Below are positions 46,939 through 56,234 of a DNA stretch of 64,000 bases, in pieces; positions within the stretch are counted from its first letter, which is position 1; each line of letters opens with the position of its first letter. Below the pieces are notes generated by a model, which was not told where the DNA came from, did no database searches, and was given only the letters and a program-made list of their open reading frames with translations. The DNA lies in assembly GCF_030687495.1 (NCBI RefSeq), contig NZ_CP117435.1:3724501-3788500 (forward strand). Direction: 5' to 3'. The position numbers and the translations under genes are program-made. The stretch is from Pseudomonas sp. FP453 (GTDB taxonomy: Bacteria > Pseudomonadota > Gammaproteobacteria > Pseudomonadales > Pseudomonadaceae).

Positions 46939-47014
46939 TTGAAGGTGGTGTCTGTAAACAATGCTAAATGGTCGTTTTCGGCTTACCTTGTAGGATCCTG
47001 CCACATCTTGCCGT

Positions 47015-47043
47015 TTGGTGATCGAGAAAGCGGCACGTATGAT
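47015..47043 (+). promoter_or_regulatory. Sigma-70-type promoter of the Mrp operon
   Basis: TTGGTG and TATGAT are separated by exactly 17 bases and end 30 bases before the first start codon of the antiporter operon. Four of six matches at -35 and five of six at -10. Predicted transcript start near 47050. Confidence 0.5.
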
Positions 47044-47073
47044 GCATCCCAAACTCCCGCAGATTAGAAGCCT

Positions 47074-49995
47074 ATGTCCCTGATAGTTCTACTGCTTCTG
47101 CCTTTTATCGGCAGCTGTCTGGCGGCTTTGCTGCCGCATAACGCACGTAACACCGAATCCCTGTTGGCCGGCCTTGTGGCCCTGGTCGGCACCATTCAAG
47201 TCGCCCTGCTCTACCCCCAGATCGCCCACGGTGGCGTGATCCGCGAAGAATTCATGTGGTTGCCCAGCCTGGGCTTGAACTTTGTGTTGCGCATGGACGG
47301 GTTTGCCTGGCTGTTCTCGATGCTGGTGCTGGGCATCGGCACGCTGGTGTCGCTGTATGCGCGCTACTACATGTCGCCGGATGACCCGGTGCCGCGCTTC
47401 TTTGCGTTTTTCCTGGCCTTTATGGGCGCCATGCTCGGGCTGGTGATCTCCGGCAACCTGATCCAGATCGTGTTCTTCTGGGAACTGACCAGCCTGTTCT
47501 CGTTCCTGCTGATCGGCTACTGGCACCACCGCGCCGATGCGCGACGCGGCGCGTACATGGCGTTGATGGTCACCGGTGCGGGCGGCTTGTGCCTGCTGGC
47601 GGGCGTGATGCTGCTGGGGCATATCGTCGGCAGCTATGACCTCGACCTGGTGCTGGCGGCGGGCGAGCAGATCCGTGCCCACGCGCTGTACCCGATCATG
47701 CTCGCCCTGGTGCTGATCGGCGCCTTGAGCAAAAGCGCGCAATTCCCGTTCCACTTCTGGCTGCCCCATGCCATGGCGGCACCCACGCCAGTCTCGGCGT
47801 ACCTGCACTCGGCCACGATGGTGAAGGCCGGCGTGTTCCTGCTGGCCCGCCTGTGGCCGTCGCTGTCCGGCAGCGAAGAATGGTTCTATATCGTCGGCGG
47901 TGCCGGCGCGATCACCCTCCTCCTCGGCGCTTACTGCGCCATGTTCCAGAACGACCTCAAGGGCCTGCTGGCCTATTCCACCATCAGCCATCTCGGGCTG
48001 ATCACCTTGCTGCTGGGCCTCAACAGCCCGCTGGCCGCGGTCGCGGCGGTGTTTCATATCCTCAACCACGCCACCTTCAAGGCGTCGCTGTTCATGGCGG
48101 CGGGCATCATCGACCACGAAAGCGGCACCCGCGACATTCGCAAGCTCAGTGGCCTGGTGCGCCTGATCCCGTTTACCGCGACCCTGGCGATGGTTGCCAG
48201 TGCGTCCATGGCCGGCGTGCCGCTGCTGAACGGCTTCCTGTCCAAAGAGATGTTCTTCGCCGAAACCGTGTTTATCTCGGCGACCAAATGGGTAGAAATC
48301 ACCCTGCCGGTCATCGCCACCATCGCAGGTACGTTCAGCGTGGCCTACGCGCTGCGCTTCACGGTGGATGTGTTCTTCGGCCCCACCGCCACCAACCTGC
48401 CGCATACGCCCCACGAGCCACCGCGCTGGATGCGCGCACCGGTTGAGCTGCTGGTGTTCACCTGCCTGCTGGTGGGGATCTTCCCGGCGCAGATGGTCGG
48501 TTCGATCCTTGCCGCTGCGGCCCTGCCGGTGGTGGGCGGCGTGCTGCCGGAATACAGCCTCGCGATCTGGCACGGCTGGAACGCGCCGATGATCATGAGC
48601 CTGGTGGCCATGACCTGCGGCGTGATCCTCTACCTGCTGCTGCGCAAACAACTCAAACGCGGGCGCTTCAAGTACCCGCCCGTGATCAGCTACTTCAACG
48701 GCAAGCGCGGCTTCGAGCGCTGCCTGGTGGTGTTGATGCGTGGCACGCGCAAGATCGAGAAACTCATCAGCACCAAGCGCCTGCAAACCCAGCTGTTCCT
48801 GCTGGTGCTGGCGGCGGTCATCGCCGGTTTGATCCCGATGCTGCACAGCAGCCTCAGCTGGGGCGACCGGCCGAAGATCCCGGGCTCCATCGTCTTTGTG
48901 ACGCTGTGGTTGCTGGCAATCGCCTGCGCCCTCGGCGCCGCCTGGCAAGCCAAGTACCACCGGCTGGCGGCCCTGACCATGGTCAGCGTGTGCGGCCTGA
49001 TGACCTGCATCACCTTCGTGTGGTTTTCGGCGCCGGACCTGGCGTTGACCCAGTTGGTGGTTGAAGTGGTCACCACCGTGCTGATCCTGCTGGGCCTGCG
49101 CTGGTTGCCACGGCGGATCGAAGAAGTCTCGCCACTGCCAAGCTCCTTGCGCAAGGCGCGTATTCGCCGCCTGCGCGACTTCCTGCTGTCCACCGTGGTG
49201 GGTGGCGGCATGGCGTTGCTGTCCTACGCGATGCTCACGCGCCAGACGCCCAACGATATTTCCTCGTTCTACTTAAGCCGCGCCCTGCCCGAAGGCGGCG
49301 GCAGCAATGTGGTCAACGTGATGCTGGTGGACTTCCGTGGCTTCGACACCCTCGGCGAAATCACCGTGCTCGGCGCCGTGGCGCTGACGGTGTACGCCCT
49401 GCTCCGGCGCTTCCGCCCCTCGAAAGAAAGCATGCAACTGCCCGCGCAGCAGCGCCAACTGGCGCCGGACGTGGCCACCGACCTGGTCAACCCGCGTCAG
49501 GCCAGCGACACCGCGCTGGGCTTCATGATGGTGCCCGCCGTGCTCGTGCGCCTGTTGCTGCCGATTGCGCTGGTGGTGTCTTTCTATCTGTTCATGCGCG
49601 GCCACAATCAACCGGGCGGCGGCTTTGTCGCCGGGCTGGTGATGTCCGTCGCCTTCATCCTGCAATACATGGTCGCCGGGACGCAGTGGGTCGAGGCGCA
49701 GATGAGCCTGCGGCCGATGCGCTGGATGGGCTTCGGCCTGCTCTCGGCAACCCTCACCGGGCTGGGTGCGCTGTTTGTCGGCTACCCCTTCCTGACCACC
49801 CACACCTGGCATTTCAGCCTGCCGGTGCTGGGCGACATTCATGTGGCCAGCGCGCTGTTCTTCGACGTTGGCGTGTACGCCATGGTGGTCGGTTCGACGC
49901 TGCTGATGCTCACCGCCCTCGGCCACCAATCGGTGCGTGCCCATAAACCAAGCAACCAGGCCAAAGTGGTTGCCGCAACGGAAGGAGCGGCCTGA
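47074..49995 (+). CDS. phaA: Cation/proton antiporter subunit A/B fusion (MrpA/PhaAB)
   Basis: 973-residue membrane protein, the large fused subunit of the multi-component Mrp (Pha/Mnh) monovalent cation:proton antiporter. Residues up to about 790 are MrpA-type (NuoL homologue) with the channel block GALSKSAQFPFHFWLPHAMA then APTPVSAYLHSATMVKAG; residues about 830-960 match MrpB, with RGHNQPGGGFVAGLV. Up to about 20 helices. It starts the six-gene operon, and its stop overlaps the next start (TGATG). Whether it exports Na+ or K+ cannot be told; the fused AB form is the Pha type. Confidence 0.92.
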   Translation: MSLIVLLLLPFIGSCLAALLPHNARNTESLLAGLVALVGTIQVALLYPQIAHGGVIREEFMWLPSLGLNFVLRMDGFAWLFSMLVLGIGTLVSLYARYYMSPDDPVPRFFAFFLAFMGAMLGLVISGNLIQIVFFWELTSLFSFLLIGYWHHRADARRGAYMALMVTGAGGLCLLAGVMLLGHIVGSYDLDLVLAAGEQIRAHALYPIMLALVLIGALSKSAQFPFHFWLPHAMAAPTPVSAYLHSATMVKAGVFLLARLWPSLSGSEEWFYIVGGAGAITLLLGAYCAMFQNDLKGLLAYSTISHLGLITLLLGLNSPLAAVAAVFHILNHATFKASLFMAAGIIDHESGTRDIRKLSGLVRLIPFTATLAMVASASMAGVPLLNGFLSKEMFFAETVFISATKWVEITLPVIATIAGTFSVAYALRFTVDVFFGPTATNLPHTPHEPPRWMRAPVELLVFTCLLVGIFPAQMVGSILAAAALPVVGGVLPEYSLAIWHGWNAPMIMSLVAMTCGVILYLLLRKQLKRGRFKYPPVISYFNGKRGFERCLVVLMRGTRKIEKLISTKRLQTQLFLLVLAAVIAGLIPMLHSSLSWGDRPKIPGSIVFVTLWLLAIACALGAAWQAKYHRLAALTMVSVCGLMTCITFVWFSAPDLALTQLVVEVVTTVLILLGLRWLPRRIEEVSPLPSSLRKARIRRLRDFLLSTVVGGGMALLSYAMLTRQTPNDISSFYLSRALPEGGGSNVVNVMLVDFRGFDTLGEITVLGAVALTVYALLRRFRPSKESMQLPAQQRQLAPDVATDLVNPRQASDTALGFMMVPAVLVRLLLPIALVVSFYLFMRGHNQPGGGFVAGLVMSVAFILQYMVAGTQWVEAQMSLRPMRWMGFGLLSATLTGLGALFVGYPFLTTHTWHFSLPVLGDIHVASALFFDVGVYAMVVGSTLLMLTALGHQSVRAHKPSNQAKVVAATEGAA

Positions 49996-50339
49996 TGGAA
50001 GAAGTCATCGCAATTGCCATCGGAGTGCTCGCAGCCTCCGGCGTGTGGCTGATCCTGCGGCCGCGGACATTCCAGGTGGTGATGGGCCTGTGCCTGTTGT
50101 CGTATGGGGTCAACCTGTTCATTTTCAGCATGGGCAGCCTGTTTATCGGCAAGGAGCCGATCATCAAGGACGGCGTGCCGCAAGACCTGCTCAACTACAC
50201 CGATCCGCTGCCCCAGGCCCTGGTGCTCACCGCCATCGTCATCAGCTTTGCCATGACCGCGTTGTTCCTGGTGGTGCTGCTTGCCTCCCGGGGCCTGACC
50301 GGCACCGACCACGTTGACGGCCGGGAGCCCAAGGAATGA
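49995..50339 (+). CDS. phaC: Antiporter subunit C (MrpC/PhaC)
   Basis: 114-residue, three-helix membrane protein homologous to NuoK of complex I, with its typical start MEEVIAIAIGVLAASGVWLI. It overlaps phaA by one base and phaD by four. It lies between the A and D subunits in Mrp complexes. Confidence 0.9.
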   Translation: MEEVIAIAIGVLAASGVWLILRPRTFQVVMGLCLLSYGVNLFIFSMGSLFIGKEPIIKDGVPQDLLNYTDPLPQALVLTAIVISFAMTALFLVVLLASRGLTGTDHVDGREPKE

Positions 50340-52018
50340 ATTGGGTGAACCAACTGATCATCGCACCGATCCTGCTGCCGCTGCTGACCGCCGCGCTGAT
50401 GCTGATGCTCGGCGAAAAACGCCGGCCACTCAAAGCCAAGATCAACCTGTTCTCCAGCGTGCTGGGCCTGGGCATTGCGATCCTGCTGCTGTACTGGACG
50501 CAAAAAGGCGGCCCCGGCTCGATTGGCGTGTACCTGCCGGGCAATTGGCAGGTGCCGTTCGGCATCGTGCTGGTGGTGGACCAACTGTCGGCGCTGATGC
50601 TGGTGCTCACCGGGATCATCGGCGTGAGCGCGCTGGTGTTCGCCATGGCCCGTTGGGACCGTGCGGGCACCAGTTTCCATGCGTTGTTCCAGGTGCAGAT
50701 GATGGGCCTGTACGGCGCCTTCCTCACCGCCGACCTGTTCAACCTGTTCGTGTTCTTCGAGGTCCTGCTGGCGGCGTCCTATGGCCTGATGCTGCACGGT
50801 TCGGGCCGCGCGCGGGTGTCGGCGGGGCTGCATTACATCGCGATCAACCTGCTGGCGTCGTCGCTGTTCCTGATTGGCGCGGCGATGATCTACGGCGTCA
50901 CCGGCACGCTGAACTTCGCGGACCTGGCGCTGAAAATCCCGCTGGTACCCGAGGCCGATCGCGGCCTGCTGCACGCGGGCGCAGCGATCCTCGCCACCGC
51001 ATTCCTGGCCAAGGCCGGCATGTGGCCGCTGAACTTCTGGCTGGCGCCCGCCTACTCCTCGGCGAGTGCGCCGGTGGCGGCGATGTTTGCGATCATGACC
51101 AAGGTCGGCGTGTACACCGTGCTGCGCCTGTGGACGCTGCTGTTCTCCGGCCAAGCCGGCGCGTCGGCGTTGTTTGGCGGCGACTGGCTGGTGTACGGCG
51201 GCATGGCAACGATCATCTGCGCCGCGCTGGCGATGGTGGCGGCGCAGCGCCTGGAGCGCATGGCGAGCTTGAGCATTTTGGTGTCGGCGGGGATCTTGCT
51301 GTCGGCCATCGGTTTCGCGCAGCCGAGCCTGACGGCGGGCGCGCTGTTTTATCTGGTCAGCTCGACGCTGGCGTTGAGCGCGCTGTTCCTGCTGGCCGAG
51401 TTGATCGAACGCTCGCGTTCGGCCAACGACCTGCCGCTGGACGAAGAGATCGATGCGCTGCCCAAAGCCATGGAATCCCTGCACCCGCGTCCCGGCGTGA
51501 ACCTCGACGACGAGCAGAAAGCCGTGGTCGGCCAGGTGATTCCGTGGACCATGGCCTTCCTCGGCCTGAGCTTTATTGCCTGCGCATTGCTGATTATCGG
51601 CATGCCGCCGCTGTCCGGGTTTATTGGCAAGCTGAGCTTGTTGAGTGCGCTGATCAATCCGCTGGGGCTTGGCGTCAGCATCGATGAGCCGATCCGCCCG
51701 GCGGCCTGGGGCTTGGTCACGCTGCTGATCCTTTCGGGCCTGGTGTCGTTGATCGCCTTCGCGCGCTTGGGCATCCAACGCTTCTGGACCCCGGAAGAAC
51801 GCCCGTCGCCGCTGCTGCGCCGCTACGAATGCGTGCCGATTTTCTTCCTGCTCGGCCTGAGCATCCTACTGACCTTCAAGGCCGAGCCGCTGATGCGCTA
51901 CACCGAAGCTACCGCCGTGAGCCTGAACAACCCGGAACACTACGTGATGGCGGTGATGGCCACGCGCCCGGTACCAAGCCCTGAAGCCCAGGCCGCCGCG
52001 CTGGAGGTGCAGCCATGA
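50336..52018 (+). CDS. phaD: Antiporter subunit D (MrpD/PhaD)
   Basis: 560-residue proton-translocating subunit homologous to NuoM/NuoN. The channel segment AFLAKAGMWPLNFWLAPAYS then ASAPVAAMFAIMTKVGVYT is visible. Compared with NuoM it has a longer polar loop near residues 360-400 (DLPLDEEIDALPKAMESLHP). Start and stop overlap neighbours by four bases each. Confidence 0.92.
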   Translation: MNWVNQLIIAPILLPLLTAALMLMLGEKRRPLKAKINLFSSVLGLGIAILLLYWTQKGGPGSIGVYLPGNWQVPFGIVLVVDQLSALMLVLTGIIGVSALVFAMARWDRAGTSFHALFQVQMMGLYGAFLTADLFNLFVFFEVLLAASYGLMLHGSGRARVSAGLHYIAINLLASSLFLIGAAMIYGVTGTLNFADLALKIPLVPEADRGLLHAGAAILATAFLAKAGMWPLNFWLAPAYSSASAPVAAMFAIMTKVGVYTVLRLWTLLFSGQAGASALFGGDWLVYGGMATIICAALAMVAAQRLERMASLSILVSAGILLSAIGFAQPSLTAGALFYLVSSTLALSALFLLAELIERSRSANDLPLDEEIDALPKAMESLHPRPGVNLDDEQKAVVGQVIPWTMAFLGLSFIACALLIIGMPPLSGFIGKLSLLSALINPLGLGVSIDEPIRPAAWGLVTLLILSGLVSLIAFARLGIQRFWTPEERPSPLLRRYECVPIFFLLGLSILLTFKAEPLMRYTEATAVSLNNPEHYVMAVMATRPVPSPEAQAAALEVQP

Positions 52019-52503
52019 AGCGCCTGTTCCCTGCCCCGTGGTTATCCCTGGCGCTGTGGCTGTTGTGGCTGGTGCTGAACCTGTCCGTGAGCCCCGGCAA
52101 TCTGCTGCTCGGCGCGCTGCTGGGCTTTCTCGCCCCGCTGCTGATGGCGCCGCTGCGGCCGCTGCCGATCCGCATCCGCCGGCCAGGGGTGATCCTGCGC
52201 CTGTTCTTTGTGGTGGGCCGCGATGTGATCGTGTCCAACCTGCAAGTGGCCTGGGGCGTGCTGACCTGCGGCTCACGCCCACCGCGTTCGCGTTTTATCA
52301 AGATCCCCCTGGACCTGCGCGACGCCAACGGCCTGGCGGCGCTGTCGATGATCACCACCGTGGTGCCCGGCACCATCTGGTCGGAACTGGCGCTGGACCG
52401 CAGCATCCTGCTGCTGCACGTGTTCGACCTGGACGATGAAGCGCAGTTTATCGAGCACTTCAAGACCACCTACGAGCGGCCCCTGATGGAGATCTTCGAA
52501 TGA
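52015..52503 (+). CDS. phaE: Antiporter subunit E (MrpE/PhaE)
   Basis: 162-residue small membrane subunit with two N-terminal hydrophobic helices and a soluble C-terminal domain (LAALSMITTVVPGTIWSELA). MrpE has no counterpart in complex I and is needed for antiporter assembly. Overlaps phaD and phaF by four bases. Confidence 0.9.
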   Translation: MKRLFPAPWLSLALWLLWLVLNLSVSPGNLLLGALLGFLAPLLMAPLRPLPIRIRRPGVILRLFFVVGRDVIVSNLQVAWGVLTCGSRPPRSRFIKIPLDLRDANGLAALSMITTVVPGTIWSELALDRSILLLHVFDLDDEAQFIEHFKTTYERPLMEIFE

Positions 52504-52778
52504 GCGCCCTGCTCTCCAATGCGATCCTGTTCAGCCTGTTCCTGTTCTCCCTGGCCATGGTGCTGACCCTGGTGCGCCTGTTCAAAGGCCCCTCGGCCCA
52601 GGACCGGGTACTGGCGCTGGACTACCTGTACATGCTGGCGATGCTGATGATGCTGGTGCTGGGCATTCGGTATGCCAGTGACACCTACTTTGAAGCGGCG
52701 CTGCTGATTGCGCTGTTCGGCTTTGTGGGCTCGTTTGCCCTGGCCAAATTCCTGCTGCGTGGCGAGGTGATTGAATGA
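52500..52778 (+). CDS. phaF: Antiporter subunit F (MrpF/PhaF)
   Basis: 92-residue, three-helix subunit with the family segment RLFKGPSAQDRVLALDYLYM. MrpF and MrpG are specific to Mrp antiporters. Overlaps both neighbours by four bases. Confidence 0.9.
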   Translation: MSALLSNAILFSLFLFSLAMVLTLVRLFKGPSAQDRVLALDYLYMLAMLMMLVLGIRYASDTYFEAALLIALFGFVGSFALAKFLLRGEVIE

Positions 52779-53113
52779 TGCCGTTATGGGTGGAAGTGAT
52801 CGTCGCGGTGCTGCTGGTGCTGAGCAGCGTATTTGCCTTGATTGGCGCGATTGGCTTGCTGCGCATGAAGGACTTCTTCCAGCGCATGCACCCGCCGGCA
52901 CTGGCCTCGACGTTGGGCGCGTGGTGCGTGGCGTTGGCGTCGATTGTGTATTTTTCGGTGCTCAAGTCCGGGCCGGTGTTGCACGGGTGGTTGATCCCGA
53001 TTTTGTTGTCGATCACGGTGCCGGTGACCACGTTGCTGCTGGCGCGCACAGCGCTGTTTCGCAAGCGCATGGCCGGTGATGATGTGCCTGCCGAAGTCAG
53101 CAGCCGCCGCTGA
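52775..53113 (+). CDS. phaG: Antiporter subunit G (MrpG/PhaG)
   Basis: 112-residue, three-helix subunit, last gene of the operon, with the family segment GLLRMKDFFQRMHPPALAST near residues 28-47. Followed after 25 bases by a REPIN, with no separate T-rich terminator. Confidence 0.9.
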   Translation: MMPLWVEVIVAVLLVLSSVFALIGAIGLLRMKDFFQRMHPPALASTLGAWCVALASIVYFSVLKSGPVLHGWLIPILLSITVPVTTLLLARTALFRKRMAGDDVPAEVSSRR

Positions 53114-53138
53114 TCGCCCAGGAAAACTCGGTTAAAAA

Positions 53139-53228
53139 TGTGGGAGCTGGCTTGCCTGCGATGAGGGAGTGTCAGTCAGCCAAAATGTTGGCTGACCCAC
53201 CGCTATCGCAGGCAAGCCAGCTCCCACA
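53139..53228. repeat. REPIN (TTGCCTGCGAT class)
   Basis: Complete pair: TGTGGGAGCTGGCTTGCCTG with CGATGAGGG, and CCGCTATCGCAGGCAAGCCA with GCTCCCACA. It follows the Mrp operon and precedes the micro-ORF at 53260. Confidence 0.92.
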
Positions 53229-53259
53229 TTTGGATCGGTGCTAGGCGAAGGAGCGGACA

Positions 53260-53331
53260 ATGCTGCAAAAAATACAATCCATTTTAATCGCTGCCATTTC
53301 AGTCGTGGGTTTGCTCGTGGAGAGCATCTAA
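53260..53331 (+). CDS. Hydrophobic 23-residue micro-ORF
   Basis: Encodes MLQKIQSILIAAISVVGLLV followed by ESI. AAGGAG at 53248-53253 lies six bases before the ATG, a near-ideal ribosome site. The peptide has one lysine, a single hydrophobic stretch of about 15 residues able to span a membrane, and an acidic end. Small membrane peptides of this form are often regulators of other membrane proteins, or type I toxins. It stands alone between a REPIN and a reductase gene 47 bases further on. No homologue recognised. Confidence 0.4.
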   Translation: MLQKIQSILIAAISVVGLLVESI

Positions 53332-53377
53332 AGCTAGGATTCGGCGCACGTCAAAACAAAAGGAGTTTCAGCCTGCC

Positions 53378-53938
53378 ATGGATATCAAGTGTTCCGTATT
53401 TATCGCAGCCAGCGTTGACGGTTTCATTGCACGAACAGACGGTGACATCGAGTGGCTTCACCGCCCGGAATACGAAACCCCGGCGCTGAACGGTGTGACG
53501 TATGAAAGCTTTATCGCCAGCGTCGATGCATTGGTCATGGGGCGCAAGACCCTGGAGAAAGTCCTGTCCTTTCCCGAGTGGCCGTATGAGGGAAAACCTG
53601 TCATCGCGCTGTCTCACCAACCGCTGGAGATCCCCGCGCATTTGCAGGGCAAGGTGGAAGTACTGGCGGCGAATGTCAGCGCACTGGTCACACAATTGGC
53701 CGGTCGCGGCATGCAGCATCTGTATATCGACGGCGGGCAGACGATCCAGGCGTTTCTTGAAGCGGGCCTGATCGACGAGTTGATCATCACGCGCATTCCG
53801 GTGTTGCTGGGCGAAGGGGTTTCGTTGTTCAGCCAGGTGGGCAGCGAGCATGAACTTCGCCATCTTGGTACGCATGTGTCGGCCAATGGCTTTGTGCAGA
53901 GCCGTTACGCCGTTGCGAAGGCCTTGAGTACTCGATAA
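53378..53938 (+). CDS. Dihydrofolate-reductase/RibD-type reductase
   Basis: 186-residue NADPH-binding reductase of the DHFR-like/RibD C-terminal fold. It has SVFIAASVDGFIARTDGDIE at the N-terminus, the loop VMGRKTLEKVL, and the C-terminal LIITRIPVLLGEGVSLF, as in this family of single-domain proteins. Substrate unknown; a role in pterin or riboflavin-precursor metabolism is possible but not shown. The ATG is preceded by CAGCC and no strong ribosome site; AGGAG lies 16 bases upstream, so the start is not certain. Confidence 0.8.
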   Translation: MDIKCSVFIAASVDGFIARTDGDIEWLHRPEYETPALNGVTYESFIASVDALVMGRKTLEKVLSFPEWPYEGKPVIALSHQPLEIPAHLQGKVEVLAANVSALVTQLAGRGMQHLYIDGGQTIQAFLEAGLIDELIITRIPVLLGEGVSLFSQVGSEHELRHLGTHVSANGFVQSRYAVAKALSTR

Positions 53939-54280
53939 AAAATGTGGGAGTCACCATTGGTCCGGGGGTGCTGCCGAGCAAAAAACCACAGAAATTTCCG
54001 ACAGCGTTTTAGGGTTGTCTCTCGGAAGATGGCTGCCTAATCTTCGGCGGTCGCTGCAAATTCAGCGACCGGGTTTCGCAGCCCGGTTAAACTCTAGACG
54101 CACAGCGTCCACCTCAGATAGCGGGCGCTTTTTTATGCCTGATGTTATGGCGGCTGTGCGCGGGATACCTTCGGGTATGCCGGGTGCCTAGAGTCCCGGT
54201 CTGCGAACCTGCGTACAGCTGCCACCCGGGTATCGTTTCGCAGCGATGGGGGGCGGCTCCAATACTCTAGGAGCTTTGTC
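53939..54280 (+). promoter_or_regulatory. Structured RNA leader of the DUF6124 gene
   Basis: This 342-base gap holds no normal gene. After a REP-arm remnant (53941-53950) it contains many RNA-like helices. CGGTCGCTG (54048-54056) pairs with CAGCGACCG (54063-54071), and ACCGGG (54068-54073) can instead pair with CCCGGT (54082-54087); the two exclude each other. A helix of about 17 pairs, TGGCGGCTGTGCGCGGG (54148-54164) with CCTGCGTACAGCTGCCA (54208-54224, with G-U pairs), closes a three-way junction holding ATACC-TTCG-GGTAT (54165-54178) and GCCGGG with CCCGGT (54179-54200). The ten-base sequence GTTTCGCAGC occurs twice (54073, 54235), each time in a loop. The ribosome site AGGAG (54269-54273) of the next gene lies at the end. 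Confidence 0.6.
54135..54191 (+). CDS. Possible 18-codon leader peptide inside the RNA leader
   Basis: ATG at 54135, stop TAG at 54189-54191, encoding MPDVMAAVRGIPSGMPGA. It begins after a U-rich tract (CTTTTTTATG), runs through the closing helix and ends inside the 54179-54200 hairpin, so ribosome movement would open the structure. There is no good ribosome site before it, and the frame may be accidental. Confidence 0.2.
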   Translation: MPDVMAAVRGIPSGMPGA

Positions 54281-54622
54281 ATGATTAAAGACAGTCCGAA
54301 CCCGCCATTAGATTCAACCGCGTTTCACGCCTCTGCTCATCGAGCGATTAACCACTATCTGAACCCCTCTGAAAAGCCGCAGCCATCTGCTGAGGACGAC
54401 AACCTGTTTACCGTACGCGAAGGACTGGACGTCGAGACGCTGTTGGTCAACGCGTCAGAGGATCTAGCGTCGGTTCGTGCGCTGGCAAGCCATTTGGCTT
54501 TCGAGATCGGCGGCAATCCGCGCAGCGTGGCACTGGGAATGTGTCGGATGCTGAAGGGCATCCAGTTGATGGTGGATAAAACACTAAGCCTCAAAGACGA
54601 CCCCATTCACAGATCAATCTGA
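54281..54622 (+). CDS. DUF6124-like small protein
   Basis: 113-residue protein of unknown function, which I recognise as the DUF6124/DUF3077-type proteins of Pseudomonas. It is acidic at the N-terminus and ends in two helical segments (ETLLVNASEDLASVRALAS and GMCRMLKGIQLMVDKTLSL), suggesting a small helical bundle. No signal peptide. AGGAG seven bases before the ATG. Preceded by the structured leader; genes of this type may share that leader across the genus, which I recall but cannot verify here. Confidence 0.75.
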   Translation: MIKDSPNPPLDSTAFHASAHRAINHYLNPSEKPQPSAEDDNLFTVREGLDVETLLVNASEDLASVRALASHLAFEIGGNPRSVALGMCRMLKGIQLMVDKTLSLKDDPIHRSI

Positions 54623-54658
54623 AGCCGAATAATTTGCAAAGCGGGCACGGTTAAAAAA

Positions 54659-54747
54659 TGTGGGAGCTGGCTTGCCTGCGATAGCGATCTACCAGTCACT
54701 GATGTGCAAGCTGACACACCGCTATCGCAGGCAAGCCAGCTCCCACA
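54659..54747. repeat. REPIN (TTGCCTGCGAT class)
   Basis: Complete pair: TGTGGGAGCTGGCTTGCCTG with CGATAGCGA, and CCGCTATCGCAGGCAAGCCA with GCTCCCACA. Lies between the DUF6124 gene and the cysS terminator. Confidence 0.92.
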
Positions 54748-54780
54748 GTTTGATCGAGTGGGTCGTTAAAGTGATGTGCA

Positions 54781-54813
54781 AAAAAAACGCCCCGAACCAG
54801 TCGGGGCGTTTTT
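54781..54813 (-). terminator. Bidirectional terminator after cysS
   Basis: CGCCCCGA and TCGGGGCG form an eight-pair stem with a five-base loop, with seven A on the left side and five T on the right. It serves cysS, whose stop lies 18 bases away on the minus strand, and can also stop plus-strand transcripts. Confidence 0.88.
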
Positions 54814-54830
54814 CATTCAGGGTTTACCGA

Positions 54831-56219
<1,389 letters not shown>

Positions 56220-56234
56220 GACAAATCCCTTAAA

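Noticed and set aside
53260..53331. Type I toxin-antitoxin pair
   Set aside because: The peptide has a toxin-like form, but no antisense RNA promoter or terminator overlapping it could be found, so it is listed only as a micro-ORF.
54001..54134. Identity with phage C4 antisense RNA or a known riboswitch
   Set aside because: The general look of the hairpins recalls such RNAs, but I could not match a consensus from memory with confidence, and no Rfam search was possible.
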